Shown here piece by piece: positions 1 through 8,175 of a DNA stretch of 64,000 bases. Source of the DNA: JAIOSM01 sp964593725 (GTDB lineage: Bacteria > Desulfobacterota > Desulfobacteria > Desulfobacterales > Desulfobacteraceae). A program made the position numbers and the translations under genes. Where the stretch lies: positions 1 to 64,000 of the forward strand of contig CAZQJS010000008.1 in assembly GCA_964593725.1 (NCBI GenBank). Reading direction: 5' to 3'. The notes beneath the pieces were generated by a model. The model was not told the origin of the DNA and searched no databases. It was given only the letters and a program-made list of their open reading frames with translations. Positions within the stretch are counted from its first letter, which is position 1; each line of letters starts with the position of its first letter.

Positions 1-1559
1 GTGTAGCTATAGATTAAGCAGTTTTCCTGTTCAAGCCAGACTGGATAATGTTCATCATTCATTTCCGAGAATCCGGCTTTCTCAAATATCTTCTGGGATA
101 CTATATTTTCTATTTTGACTTTACCATGAAAAGTGACTGGCTGTTGAATGTTTTCAATCAGTTTTTGAATTCCTGTCCTGAGAATTGTTTCTCCAAATCC
201 TGATCCTCTGTATTCACGTTGAACTGAATAACTGATATCTGCAATGGAATGATTTATTTCAAATCTGATCTGCCCCAATGGAGTTCCTTTTTCATCCTCA
301 GCAATAAAAATATAGCTCTTTGGACTTTGGAGCCTGGCATAGAACCATTTTACATGTTCTTTCCAGGGTATTAAGGAAGAATCAAAAGATGACTGCCTTA
401 CTTTAGGGTCGTTTACCCAATACCATAAAAGCTTGCAATCCTCTTTTTCTACTTCCCTAAGACGTATATCTCCAACCTGTATTGCCTGAACCACTCTTTG
501 CGAGCCCGCTCCATCAACAAGTTCGGAGGAAGCTTTAGAATAGCCTGCAAGATCAGTTGCAGAGTTCATAAGCTTATGGATTGTTTTTGAAAGAAACTCC
601 GGGGTAACATCCTGTGCCGCACCACAATTGTATCCAGCATTTGTTTTATCTATACCCTTTGCAATAGCTGTTTGATTTTCCGCCAGTATCTCTATTAAAC
701 TTGGCAGCCCCAGGCAGCATCGCTCCCAGGCTGTTGTCCCCCCTGCACCAAGTGCCAGATCAGCCTTGACCATAAACCCGGCCATATCTTCCACATGGTC
801 ATGACACATAACATTTGTCAGATTCTGACTCTGTTTTAAAATTTCTGCCCTGTTTGGATTTAATGCACCAATCACTACATCCACTTCTAAAGCTGAACTG
901 TTCAGCATTTCTATAGCCTTTAGTGCCTTTCCTGTTTCATTGCTTTGGTCTGCTCCGCCAAAAAAGATAAAAATGCGTTTTACAATATTATTCCGTTGTG
1001 GCAAATTTTGCCGCTCCCGGAAAAATTCCGGGCGTAAAACAGCATATTTAGGCCCGAGAAACATACGGCATGTAAAAGGGACTAATCCTGCATAACGTCC
1101 ATTTGAACCTGAATGATAATTCTGATCCAGGAGCATATCACAATCATGCCTGCGATCAGCAAGGTCATCTATTACCATGATTCTTTTTACATATCTGCGA
1201 AGGGTGCTCTCCCATCTATAATCCAGGGCGTAATTATCAACAATAAGCAGCTCAGATTTTTCATCAACAGCCTGGAATACTTTGGAAGTTTCTTCAGCAT
1301 CCCTTTGCCACGATACTCCAAGCCATCCGGCATGGTCAGTATCATCTGGCCGGGGTATAAAATCTTCATCTGGTGCGGGTAAAAGATGAAGTCTATGGCC
1401 ATGTCCTGCAATTAATTGATTTATGTTCCCCTTAAGGTCACGGCAGACAAAGATAACATCATATGCTGCCTGTTTTAATTCGTCTGCCAGAGTTAAGCAG
1501 CGCATGAAATGACCTGTTCCGATTGTAGTAGAGGAATCCACGCGCACAAGGATGTTCAT
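1..1559 (-). CDS. pseG: PseG-type UDP-sugar hydrolase fused to a PseH-like GNAT acetyltransferase (3' end cut by window)
   Basis: Partial gene: 519 codons are visible from the ATG at 1557-1559 and the frame stays open to the left edge, so the C terminus is missing. Residues 1 to about 355 look like PseG, which removes UDP from the 2,4-diacetamido-trideoxy-altrose precursor of pseudaminic acid. The N-terminal loop RVDSSTTIGTGHFMRC and GAGGTTAWERC near residue 271 are typical of this GT-B-like fold. A second domain starts near residue 363 (IRLREVEKEDC) and carries the acetyl-CoA loop YRGSGFGE and a closing NxxSQKIFEKAGF stretch, as in GNAT enzymes. PseH, a GNAT protein, catalyses the acetylation step just before PseG, so the fusion would join two successive steps of CMP-pseudaminic acid synthesis. 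The function of the GNAT half is inferred from the fusion. The pathway usually serves flagellin or surface-polysaccharide glycosylation. Confidence 0.85.
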   Translation of the reverse strand, partial: MNILVRVDSSTTIGTGHFMRCLTLADELKQAAYDVIFVCRDLKGNINQLIAGHGHRLHLLPAPDEDFIPRPDDTDHAGWLGVSWQRDAEETSKVFQAVDEKSELLIVDNYALDYRWESTLRRYVKRIMVIDDLADRRHDCDMLLDQNYHSGSNGRYAGLVPFTCRMFLGPKYAVLRPEFFRERQNLPQRNNIVKRIFIFFGGADQSNETGKALKAIEMLNSSALEVDVVIGALNPNRAEILKQSQNLTNVMCHDHVEDMAGFMVKADLALGAGGTTAWERCCLGLPSLIEILAENQTAIAKGIDKTNAGYNCGAAQDVTPEFLSKTIHKLMNSATDLAGYSKASSELVDGAGSQRVVQAIQVGDIRLREVEKEDCKLLWYWVNDPKVRQSSFDSSLIPWKEHVKWFYARLQSPKSYIFIAEDEKGTPLGQIRFEINHSIADISYSVQREYRGSGFGETILRTGIQKLIENIQQPVTFHGKVKIENIVSQKIFEKAGFSEMNDEHYPVWLEQENCLIYSY

Positions 1560-1724
1560 TTGTATATTTTCTCTTTAACTGTTTATGAAAAACCATATAC
1601 CTGTTTCACGAAAAATATAAAGCAATATCTATACCGGGATAGTATTTTTCATAGACACTTTCATCCATTTTATGAAATTCAGTTATACAATGGCCAGACA
1701 ATATAGCTCCGCCTTGTCACTTGC

Positions 1725-1738
1725 ATCGATATTTCGAT
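1725..1738. promoter_or_regulatory. ATCGA-N4-TCGAT inverted repeat in the gap before pseG
   Basis: A perfect 5+4+5 inverted repeat lies in the 221-bp gap between the MarR-type regulator (stop at 1781) and the pseG start at 1559. Both genes run left, so the site is upstream of pseG and could be an operator. No convincing -35/-10 pair was found around it. The rest of the gap is AT-rich and shows nothing else clear. Confidence 0.25.
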
Positions 1739-1780
1739 ACAACATATTGAAATAATTACATTTTGTTTAACACACAACAG

Positions 1781-2170
1781 TCAAGTCAATATTTTTTTCA
1801 AGACCTCTTTTAGTTCAGGATCATTAACAAGTTCAGAATCAATTTCATCAATCTCATTGGAGAGATTGGCTATTTCTGCTCTTATTTTATCATACTGATG
1901 AACCCTTTGTTTAAGAAACTGGATGGTTAATCTGGTAATTTCTTCTATTCCTGCTGGGGTTAACCGGTATAAATAGGCAGACTTTTTTGGATGCTTTTGA
2001 AATCGTTCAATCTTGATCATGCCCTTTTTAGCAAGCTCTGTAAGGCAGTAATTGACCTTGCCCAGGCTTACACCCATCTTCTGATTCATTTCACGTTGAG
2101 TCAAATTGTGATCTTTCTCTAAAAGCTTGAGTAGTTTAAGCCTTATTTCCTTGTCATATGCAGTGTTCAT
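1781..2170 (-). CDS. MarR family EPS-associated transcriptional regulator
   Basis: A 129-residue winged-helix regulator. Residues 5-75 form the DNA-binding domain, with helix-turn-helix residues LTQREMNQKMGVSLGKVNYC and a basic wing (ERFQKHPKKSAYLYRLT). Residues 80-125 form a long helical tail (IRAEIANLSNEIDEIDSEL) likely to be a dimerising coiled coil. The order LTQREMN..GVSLGKVNYCLTELAKKG with TPAGIEE closely matches the EPS-associated MarR family, whose members sit in exopolysaccharide or capsule loci. It lies directly upstream of pseG in the same direction, which fits control of a surface-sugar cluster continuing to the left of the window. Its ligand and operator are not known from sequence; the palindrome at 1725-1738 is one candidate site. 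Confidence 0.8.
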   Translation of the reverse strand: MNTAYDKEIRLKLLKLLEKDHNLTQREMNQKMGVSLGKVNYCLTELAKKGMIKIERFQKHPKKSAYLYRLTPAGIEEITRLTIQFLKQRVHQYDKIRAEIANLSNEIDEIDSELVNDPELKEVLKKILT

Positions 2171-2239
2171 ATCATGAACCTTGTAAATGATAATAAATCA
2201 AAAGTCAAGGGTAATTTTGATAAAACAGATAAAATAAGA

Positions 2240-2266
2240 AACCCGCAACCTTGGAAATTGCGGGTT
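2240..2266 (-). terminator. Rho-independent terminator after the OmpA-like gene
   Basis: A perfect 9-bp stem (AACCCGCAA / TTGCGGGTT) with a 9-nt loop. Read leftward it is followed by a T-rich stretch (TTTCTTATTTTATC). It begins 18 nt after the stop of the leftward OmpA-like gene at 2284, so it should end the lipoprotein-OmpA transcript. Confidence 0.75.
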
Positions 2267-2283
2267 ATACCGGGGTGGGCAAA

Positions 2284-3420
2284 TCAACCGGTGAAAACAA
2301 CTGTTACTTCAGCACGTCTTTCAAGTGCTTTCTGTGTTGGTGCACCATTGGCTGAAAATCTGTACTTTCCAGGTGAATTAATTTTAAAGATTGATGGTTT
2401 TAATCCGTTTTTTACAAACTCGTGAACAACATTGGCAGCCCTTATTGCACCAAGCTCAAAATTTGATGGGTACTTACTTGTATGGATGGGATCTATATCT
2501 GCATAGCCATGTACCATGATCTGCACGTTATATGCTTTGAGCAGATTTGCAAACCGTTTGAAAAACGATTTATACTCCTTTGCTATCTCAGCACTTCCCA
2601 TGGGAAAAAGAATGGGAAGAGTTGTTTTAAGTGTCAGACATGTACCGGAATCTGAAATTTCTATCCAGTCACTTAAACCGGCTTCTCTGATTTCATGGGA
2701 AAGCCGGCTTCTATCCAGGCCTGTTTTGTCAGGGTGCTCTTCTTCAATGTTTACATCCTGAACTGTTGAAGGTTTTTCCCCGGGCATACTCTCCATTGCC
2801 CTTTGATCCAGCAATGCAGAATACTTATCCAGAAGATTTTCAAATCTTTTGGTTTCACTGGAAAGTTTTTCAAAATATTCATTAGTCCCGGCTTTTTTTC
2901 CAGCCTTACCTGATTTTGAAGATGCCGCACTGTCAGGTGCAGTTTGTTGATCCTGAATTGTCTCTTCCTGAATATCTTCTCCTTCAGGCGTACTCTGCCC
3001 TGCACTATACTTTTTCTGCTTAAGAACCCTGCTGTTTATTTCATTGAGATAAGATTTTACAAGTTTATAATACCTGCTCCTTTCCCGCCTTAAACGCCGG
3101 ATATTATATTTTTTCTCTTTTATTGAAACAAAAAACTTGTGGGGGATCTCCCTTTCAGAATCCTTGATCCGCTCCATGTTCAGATAGAGCCAATCCATTT
3201 CATCCATTATAACCTTTATCTGCTCATTCATGTTTTTTATTATCTTTTTATACTCTTTAACCCTTTCATACAGATCACCGGTTGTGTGAAGGTTACTGCT
3301 GAGTATCTCTTTTGAATACTGAGTAGACCACCCAACCGTTGAAAGGATTAAGAGAGAAAAGAGCAACAGAACTAAAACAATTGTAAACCTCAATTTTGCA
3401 GACTTTATTGCTATTTCCAT
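2284..3420 (-). CDS. Membrane-anchored coiled-coil protein with C-terminal OmpA/MotB peptidoglycan-binding domain
   Basis: I take the ATG at 3418-3420 as the start because GGGAG lies about 8 nt upstream and the signal-anchor follows at once; the longer frame to 3480 would overlap the upstream lipoprotein gene. The 378-residue product has a cytoplasmic start, one transmembrane segment (residues about 11-32, FTIVLVLLLFSLLILSTVGW), a charged, probably coiled-coil region (about 45-150), a low-complexity linker, and an OmpA/MotB domain at the C terminus (HGYADIDPIHTSKYPSNFELGAIRA cut here into its key parts: HGYADID, NFELGAIRA, RRAEVTVVF). Such domains hold peptidoglycan. It follows an LPP20-like lipoprotein by 22 bp and ends at a clear terminator, so the two probably work together in the envelope. 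A MotB role is possible, but no MotA partner is nearby. Confidence 0.75.
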   Translation of the reverse strand: MEIAIKSAKLRFTIVLVLLLFSLLILSTVGWSTQYSKEILSSNLHTTGDLYERVKEYKKIIKNMNEQIKVIMDEMDWLYLNMERIKDSEREIPHKFFVSIKEKKYNIRRLRRERSRYYKLVKSYLNEINSRVLKQKKYSAGQSTPEGEDIQEETIQDQQTAPDSAASSKSGKAGKKAGTNEYFEKLSSETKRFENLLDKYSALLDQRAMESMPGEKPSTVQDVNIEEEHPDKTGLDRSRLSHEIREAGLSDWIEISDSGTCLTLKTTLPILFPMGSAEIAKEYKSFFKRFANLLKAYNVQIMVHGYADIDPIHTSKYPSNFELGAIRAANVVHEFVKNGLKPSIFKINSPGKYRFSANGAPTQKALERRAEVTVVFTG

Positions 3421-3442
3421 GACAAAATTCTCCCATTGATTT

Positions 3443-3946
3443 TTAAGAAGGAGCCAATACAGGTTCAACATCATCACCAATACCAGCCGGCCACCAGATC
3501 ATACCTTTTTTTGAAAAATTAATCCTCAAGCGCATGCGTACCTTGGTTATGCCGTATCTGCCCTGGGTAAACTCAACAATTTCCGTGCCGCGAAGCCACG
3601 ACTGTGTCTGGGTACGGATAAGATCATAATCAACTGTACCCCGCCCTGCCCGCATAAAAGCATCAATATAAACACCACGCAGCTTCTCGGCAAGCTGGCG
3701 GTAACCGTCTGCAACTGCTGCCCTTTCTGCCATCAGGACTGCTTCTCCCTTTGTAAGGGCATTTTCAGGTTCAAGCCCCTTTCCAATGACAAAAAAGGTT
3801 ACAGCCCTCTGCCTGTTGCCTGAACCATCAGGAGGCCCCAACACTTTACCAGGGGCACTTGCAGTTACTTTTCCCGAAGCTGAGCATCCGGCAAAAATGA
3901 GCCCGGCTGCAAATACAACAAATAATAAAGCAATGGTTTTCTTCAT
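3443..3946 (-). CDS. LPP20-family outer-membrane lipoprotein
   Basis: A 167-residue lipoprotein. The signal peptide MKKTIALLFVVFAAGLIFAGC ends in a lipobox (FAGC), placing the lipidated Cys at residue 20. The body resembles LPP20/FlgP-like proteins: alternating helix and strand with ALTKGEAVLMAERAAVADGYRQ, where the AxxxAxxxAxxDAxRxLA-type helix is the hallmark, followed by a SHS2-like strand region (GYITKVRMRLRI in shortened form). In flagellate relatives these lipoproteins form basal disks or stabilise the outer membrane. Here it leads a two-gene operon with the OmpA-like protein and faces a divergent secreted protein, which suggests one envelope assembly. The exact function is unknown. Confidence 0.7.
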   Translation of the reverse strand: MKKTIALLFVVFAAGLIFAGCSASGKVTASAPGKVLGPPDGSGNRQRAVTFFVIGKGLEPENALTKGEAVLMAERAAVADGYRQLAEKLRGVYIDAFMRAGRGTVDYDLIRTQTQSWLRGTEIVEFTQGRYGITKVRMRLRINFSKKGMIWWPAGIGDDVEPVLAPS

Positions 3947-3993
3947 TTTCTCTCTCCATTATTAATTGTTAAATGATTTAATTTTTCCGTATT

Positions 3994-4014
3994 AATGGCC
4001 TATTGCCATTTTTT
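3994..4014 (+). promoter_or_regulatory. Hairpin with T-run in the divergent 3947-4089 gap
   Basis: AATGGC-N5-GCCATT followed by four more T residues forms a small terminator-like hairpin on the plus strand, about 75 nt before the start at 4090. In a divergent promoter region it could be an attenuator in the leader of the rightward gene or a leftover terminator. The rest of the 143-bp gap is AT-rich with no clear promoter. Confidence 0.3.
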
Positions 4015-4089
4015 GTGATAATAATAGTTTAATCGCTTGGCCTTAAATACGAACTTTAATTTGATTAATGATTTATACATACAAAAATT

Positions 4090-4638
4090 ATGCCTGATTA
4101 TACAAATAGGATGATTTTACTTTTGGCAATGGTGTTTATTCCACCATTTCTTATTCTCTTTCTCCCGGGTCCGGCCTGCTGTGATAAAGGGATTGCACTC
4201 TATTACATAAGATATGATATTAAAAGTACAAAACATCGTATAGTTGATGAAAATCTCCTTATGGTGCCCTGCAGAGATGAATTCAGGGCGGAAAATTTTT
4301 CTTCTGTTAATGCAGTGGGAGTAATATCTGCAGCAAACAATGAAAATGAGCATATCTTAACAAGGCTTGGCAAAGAGAGTGCGATCATCTCACTTTTAAG
4401 GGCAAATGGCCTGCGCTCTGTAACAACCAGGGATTATGACACTGTGATCAGCTATGAGGGTGCTATTAAAACCCCTGTTTTAATCCTTGAAAAGGGTTTT
4501 ATACAGAAAAACAATTCATACTTTGTTAAAATAAGTGCTGATTTCAGTCCGGTTGCTTTTCCTGACAGATGGAATAATTTAAAGCTGAAAAATAAAATAA
4601 AAAAACTATTTTCAAGTTTTATTTTGCTTTTCAAATAA
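4090..4638 (+). CDS. Secreted or membrane-anchored protein of unknown function
   Basis: Not recognised. The 182-residue product begins with a hydrophobic segment (residues about 8-27, ILLLAMVFIPPFLILFLPG) that is either a signal peptide or an anchor, and the remainder looks like a periplasmic alpha/beta domain (residues 35-160) with a basic, hydrophobic C-terminal end (LKNKIKKLFSSFILLFK). The phrase YDTVISYEGAIKTPVLILE around residues 115-135 is the most structured part. There is no clear ribosome-binding site before the ATG, and a second ATG at 4111 would shorten the signal segment. It is divergent from the LPP20/OmpA operon, which suggests shared envelope function, but that is only inference from position. 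Confidence 0.55.
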   Translation: MPDYTNRMILLLAMVFIPPFLILFLPGPACCDKGIALYYIRYDIKSTKHRIVDENLLMVPCRDEFRAENFSSVNAVGVISAANNENEHILTRLGKESAIISLLRANGLRSVTTRDYDTVISYEGAIKTPVLILEKGFIQKNNSYFVKISADFSPVAFPDRWNNLKLKNKIKKLFSSFILLFK

Positions 4639-4736
4639 GAAAGAGTATCATTATTTACTTTATCAACCATTTATTCTAATATCTGAAAAATTATCAATAA
4701 ATGGATAATGGGCTTGTCAAAATTTAAGGAGTAATA

Positions 4737-6158
4737 ATGGACAAAAAAGATCTTGAAAAATATAAAAAAATTCTTTTAAAAAAGGATAAAAATATTTTTG
4801 ACTATTTAAATAAAAAAGAAAAATCCAGAGCATTCTCGTTTTCAGAACAGTATAAACAATTCCTTGACCATGCAAAAACAGAGAGGGAAGCTGTGGATGA
4901 AATTGTAAAATCAGCTGAAGCAGAAGGTTTTATCAATATTGATACCATTACAGAGAAAAAAACCTTTAAGGGCAGAAAAATCTATAAGGTTCTTAAGGGC
5001 AAGACCATTGGCCTTGCAGTTCTTGGGGATAATCCCATTGACCAGGGGATAAATATCATAGCTTCCCATATTGATTCACCCAGGCTTGATCTTAAACAAA
5101 ACCCTCTATATGAAGACACTGACCTTGCATTGCTTAAAACCCACTACTATGGCGGGATCAGAAAATATCAATGGCTCAGTCTGCCCCTGGCAATCCATGG
5201 AACCATTGTTAAAACAAATGGAGAAATTATTAAAATAGTGACTGGAGAGGATTTAAGCGACCCTGTCTTTGCTGTTACTGATCTTCTTCCCCACCTTGCA
5301 GGTAAACTTCAGCAGAATAAAAAAGTATCTGAAGCCTTTAAGGGCGAGAAATTAAATATTGTATGCGGCAGTATGCCCCTGGGCAGTAAAAAAACAGAAC
5401 ACAGGTTCAAACTTTATGTATTAAAGCTTCTTTATGAAAAATACGGGATAACAGAAGAAGATTTCATCACAGCAGAAATAGAAGCTGTCCCGGCTGGTAA
5501 AGCACGGGATATTGGATTTGACAGATCAATGGTTGGAAGCTATGGACAGGATGACAGAATTTGTGCCTTTACAGAACTCCAGGCCATATTTTCCCTTGAT
5601 AACCCTGCAAAATCTGCCATGGCTCTCTTTTTTGACAAGGAGGAGATAGGCAGCGAAGGAAACACAGGTGCAAAATCAAGGTTTGCCGAAGATTTTATAC
5701 TGGATTTGCTCCTTACAGGTTGTAAAAAGGCAGATTACAGAACCATGAGAAAATGTATTACCAACTCTTCCTGTCTTTCAGCAGATGTAAATGCTGCCAT
5801 TGACCCTGACTTTAAGGAAGTGCATGAAAAGATGAATGCAGCCAGGTTAGGTGCAGGTGTATGCATCACAAAATATACCGGGAGCCGGGGCAAATCCGGT
5901 TCCAGTGATGCAAGTGCAGAATTTCTAAGCAGGGTTATTGCAGCATTTAACAATAATAAAGTAATCTGGCAGACAGGTGAACTTGGTAAAATCGACGAGG
6001 GCGGCGGAGGCACTCTTGGGAAATACCTTGCCGAGGCCGGCATGGAAGTGCTTGACTGCGGCCCTGCGCTCCTTTCAATGCACTCTCCCCTTGAAATTTC
6101 AAGCAAGGCTGATATTTACATGACATACCTTGGCTATAAGAGCTTCTTTACAATCTGA
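4737..6158 (+). CDS. M18 family aminopeptidase
   Basis: A 473-residue dinuclear-zinc exopeptidase of the M18 (aspartyl aminopeptidase) family, which removes N-terminal residues from peptides in the cytoplasm. Metal-site motifs are in the expected order: ASHIDSPRLD near residue 110, DKEEIGSEGNTGAKS near residue 305, DVNAAIDPDF near residue 345, and the closing HSPLEISSKADIYMTYLGY at the C terminus. The length matches the variant annotated as probable M18 aminopeptidase 1 in anaerobes. The start is supported by TTAAGGAG seven nucleotides before the ATG. The dacB-like gene follows 28 bp downstream in the same direction, so the two may be co-transcribed; their joint work on peptides is plausible but unproven. 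Confidence 0.9.
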   Translation: MDKKDLEKYKKILLKKDKNIFDYLNKKEKSRAFSFSEQYKQFLDHAKTEREAVDEIVKSAEAEGFINIDTITEKKTFKGRKIYKVLKGKTIGLAVLGDNPIDQGINIIASHIDSPRLDLKQNPLYEDTDLALLKTHYYGGIRKYQWLSLPLAIHGTIVKTNGEIIKIVTGEDLSDPVFAVTDLLPHLAGKLQQNKKVSEAFKGEKLNIVCGSMPLGSKKTEHRFKLYVLKLLYEKYGITEEDFITAEIEAVPAGKARDIGFDRSMVGSYGQDDRICAFTELQAIFSLDNPAKSAMALFFDKEEIGSEGNTGAKSRFAEDFILDLLLTGCKKADYRTMRKCITNSSCLSADVNAAIDPDFKEVHEKMNAARLGAGVCITKYTGSRGKSGSSDASAEFLSRVIAAFNNNKVIWQTGELGKIDEGGGGTLGKYLAEAGMEVLDCGPALLSMHSPLEISSKADIYMTYLGYKSFFTI

Positions 6159-6186
6159 TACTTTAAAGCATCCAGGCCTCTTAATT

Positions 6187-7383
6187 ATGAAAAGTAATAA
6201 GCTATCCATAATTTTTTCTGTCTTTCTGCTGTTCTTACTTTGCACAGAACTCTCATTTGGAAATAATGAACCCCATGGTACCGGATTCCTCCTTACCAAC
6301 GGATCAGGCAGGATGTTGATTTCCAAAAACCGTTCTGTTCCCATGATCCCTGCATCCATCCTTAAGATCGTAACATCATCAGCTGCAATATCATGCCTTG
6401 GTGAAGATTTCAGGTATAAAACCTGCTTCTATTTTGATGGAAGTAATCGGGACCTGTATGTCAAGGGTTTTGGTGATCCGTTCTTCATATCCGAAGAGAT
6501 AGAAAAAGCGTGCATAGAACTTGCTGTAAAATTAAAAAGGGAAAAAATTTCCTCTGTAAAGAATATCATTCTTGATAATTCCTATTTTTACAACACCATC
6601 AATATACCGGGCAGGAGTAATACTCTTAATCCCTATGATGCCTACCAGGGTGCACTGTGTGCAAATTTCAACACCATTTTCTTTAAAACAGATAAGTTAA
6701 CAGGAAAAATCATTAGTGCTGAAGAGCAGACTCCCCTGTTGCCTGTATTTAAAAAGAAACTCATGGCATCTGGCCTTAAAAAGGGCAGAATTATTCTGTC
6801 AGAACAGGAGAGCATAGTTTATCCAGGCCTGCTTATACAATACTTTCTAAAAAAAAATAAAATTAATATTAATGGCAGAGTATTTCCAGGTATACGGAAA
6901 AAAGGAGTCAGCCTTCTGCTGGTTTATAAATCTCAGCATCGATTGAACAATATCATTCAAAGTCTTTTACAATATTCAAATAATTTCATTGCAAACCAGC
7001 TTTTGTTAACAATGGGTGCAAAGGTTCTGGGCGCACCTTCAAACCTTGAAAAATCAGTTGCAGTTGTAAATGATTATCTTGCAAAAAATTTCCATGACAT
7101 GGATATTAATTATGTTGAGGGTTCCGGGATATCACGCAGGAACAGAATATCATGTGACAACATGATAAGGGTTTTAATCTGTTTTATGCCCCGGCATAAT
7201 CTATTAAGACAGGATGGCATGGACTTTTACAAAACAGGGACTCTTTTTGGTATAAAAACACGGGCAGGCTATATCCAGGGCAGCAACGGATCGTTATACC
7301 CCTATGTGATCATGATTAACCAGAAAAACAAAGGATATAACAATATATTAAAGAGAATGAAAAATTTAATTGAAAATCAATAG
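6187..7383 (+). CDS. dacB: D-alanyl-D-alanine carboxypeptidase/endopeptidase, PBP4 type (peptidase S13)
   Basis: A 398-residue periplasmic serine peptidase that trims D-Ala from stem peptides or cleaves 4-3 cross-links. All three penicillin-binding motifs are present: SxxK as PASILKIV (about residue 40), SxN as YSNNFIANQ (about residue 265) and KTG as YKTGTLFGIKTRAGY (about residue 360). I prefer the ATG at 6187, which gives a normal signal peptide (KSNKLSIIFSVFLLFLLCTELSFG), over the in-frame ATG at 6130, which overlaps the upstream gene. The protein is shorter than E. coli DacB (about 475 residues), suggesting reduced accessory domains between the first two motifs. It converges with folE2, only 15 bp away. 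Confidence 0.88.
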   Translation: MKSNKLSIIFSVFLLFLLCTELSFGNNEPHGTGFLLTNGSGRMLISKNRSVPMIPASILKIVTSSAAISCLGEDFRYKTCFYFDGSNRDLYVKGFGDPFFISEEIEKACIELAVKLKREKISSVKNIILDNSYFYNTINIPGRSNTLNPYDAYQGALCANFNTIFFKTDKLTGKIISAEEQTPLLPVFKKKLMASGLKKGRIILSEQESIVYPGLLIQYFLKKNKININGRVFPGIRKKGVSLLLVYKSQHRLNNIIQSLLQYSNNFIANQLLLTMGAKVLGAPSNLEKSVAVVNDYLAKNFHDMDINYVEGSGISRRNRISCDNMIRVLICFMPRHNLLRQDGMDFYKTGTLFGIKTRAGYIQGSNGSLYPYVIMINQKNKGYNNILKRMKNLIENQ

Positions 7384-7398
7384 GTACTCAATGGGTAT

Positions 7399-8175
7399 CT
7401 ATATCTCACCCTTTTCAATGTAAGCATAGGCGCTGTGATTATGAATGGACTCAAAATTTTCAGCACTCACAGTGAACCATGTAATATTGCTATCTGCTAT
7501 GAGTTCAGATGCAACCTCCCGTACAAGGTCTTCAACAAACATGGGTTTATCATAGGCATTTTCCGTAACATATTTTTCATCTTCCCTTTTCAATACGGAA
7601 TAAAGCTCAGATGATGCTGCTTTTTCCACGATATCGACAATATCTTCTATCCATATGAATTTCTTAAACCTGGCACTTACAAGCACCTGCCCCCGCTGGT
7701 TATGGGCACCATATTTACTTATCTCCTTGGAGCATGGGCAGACAGAAGTTACAGGAACTGCAACTTTTAAAACAATATCCCGGTTCTTTTCCCTTCCGGA
7801 AAACCCTATGATTGTACATGAATAATCCATAAGTCCCGGAGTTTCAGATACAGGTGCTGTTTTGCTGATAAAATAGGGAAATGCAATTTCAATATGGGAA
7901 GATTCTGCCCCCAGAGTCTTTTTCATATCTTCCAGAATATTTGTCAACGATTCCAGGGAGACCTGCTGCCTGAACAGATGAAGCATCTCAACAAATCTGC
8001 TCATATGTGTACCTTTAAGCTGGTGGGGAAGATCAACAAACATGCTGATTTTTGCAACAGTGGATTGAAATCCTTTGGATTTATCCCGCACTTTAACCGG
8101 ATATTTTAACTCTTTGATACCAACCTTATCAATGGAAATATTCCTGAAATCAGGCTGATTCTGTATGTCAATCAT
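7399..8175 (-). CDS. folE2: GTP cyclohydrolase FolE2 (type IB)
   Basis: Converts GTP to 7,8-dihydroneopterin triphosphate, the first step of tetrahydrofolate (and queuosine precursor) synthesis, using the metal-flexible type IB fold. The family signature is plain: GTHMSRFVEML, the catalytic Cys in VTSVCPCSKEIS, NQRGQV, and the closing HNHSAYAYIE. I place the start at the ATG at 8173-8175 (MIDIQNQPDFRN), preceded by CAGG six nucleotides away; the longer frame to 8223 lies inside ttcA. This start overlaps the ttcA stop by 8 bp, so the two are translationally coupled. Folate supply fits a genome that runs a folate-dependent Wood-Ljungdahl pathway, seen later in the window. Confidence 0.92.
   Translation of the reverse strand: MIDIQNQPDFRNISIDKVGIKELKYPVKVRDKSKGFQSTVAKISMFVDLPHQLKGTHMSRFVEMLHLFRQQVSLESLTNILEDMKKTLGAESSHIEIAFPYFISKTAPVSETPGLMDYSCTIIGFSGREKNRDIVLKVAVPVTSVCPCSKEISKYGAHNQRGQVLVSARFKKFIWIEDIVDIVEKAASSELYSVLKREDEKYVTENAYDKPMFVEDLVREVASELIADSNITWFTVSAENFESIHNHSAYAYIEKGEI

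Noticed and set aside
4667..4709. CCATTTATT/AATAAATGG repeat as terminator after the unknown gene at 4090
   Set aside because: Nine AT-rich pairs with a 20-nt loop and no T-run; overlaps a second weak repeat; likely chance.
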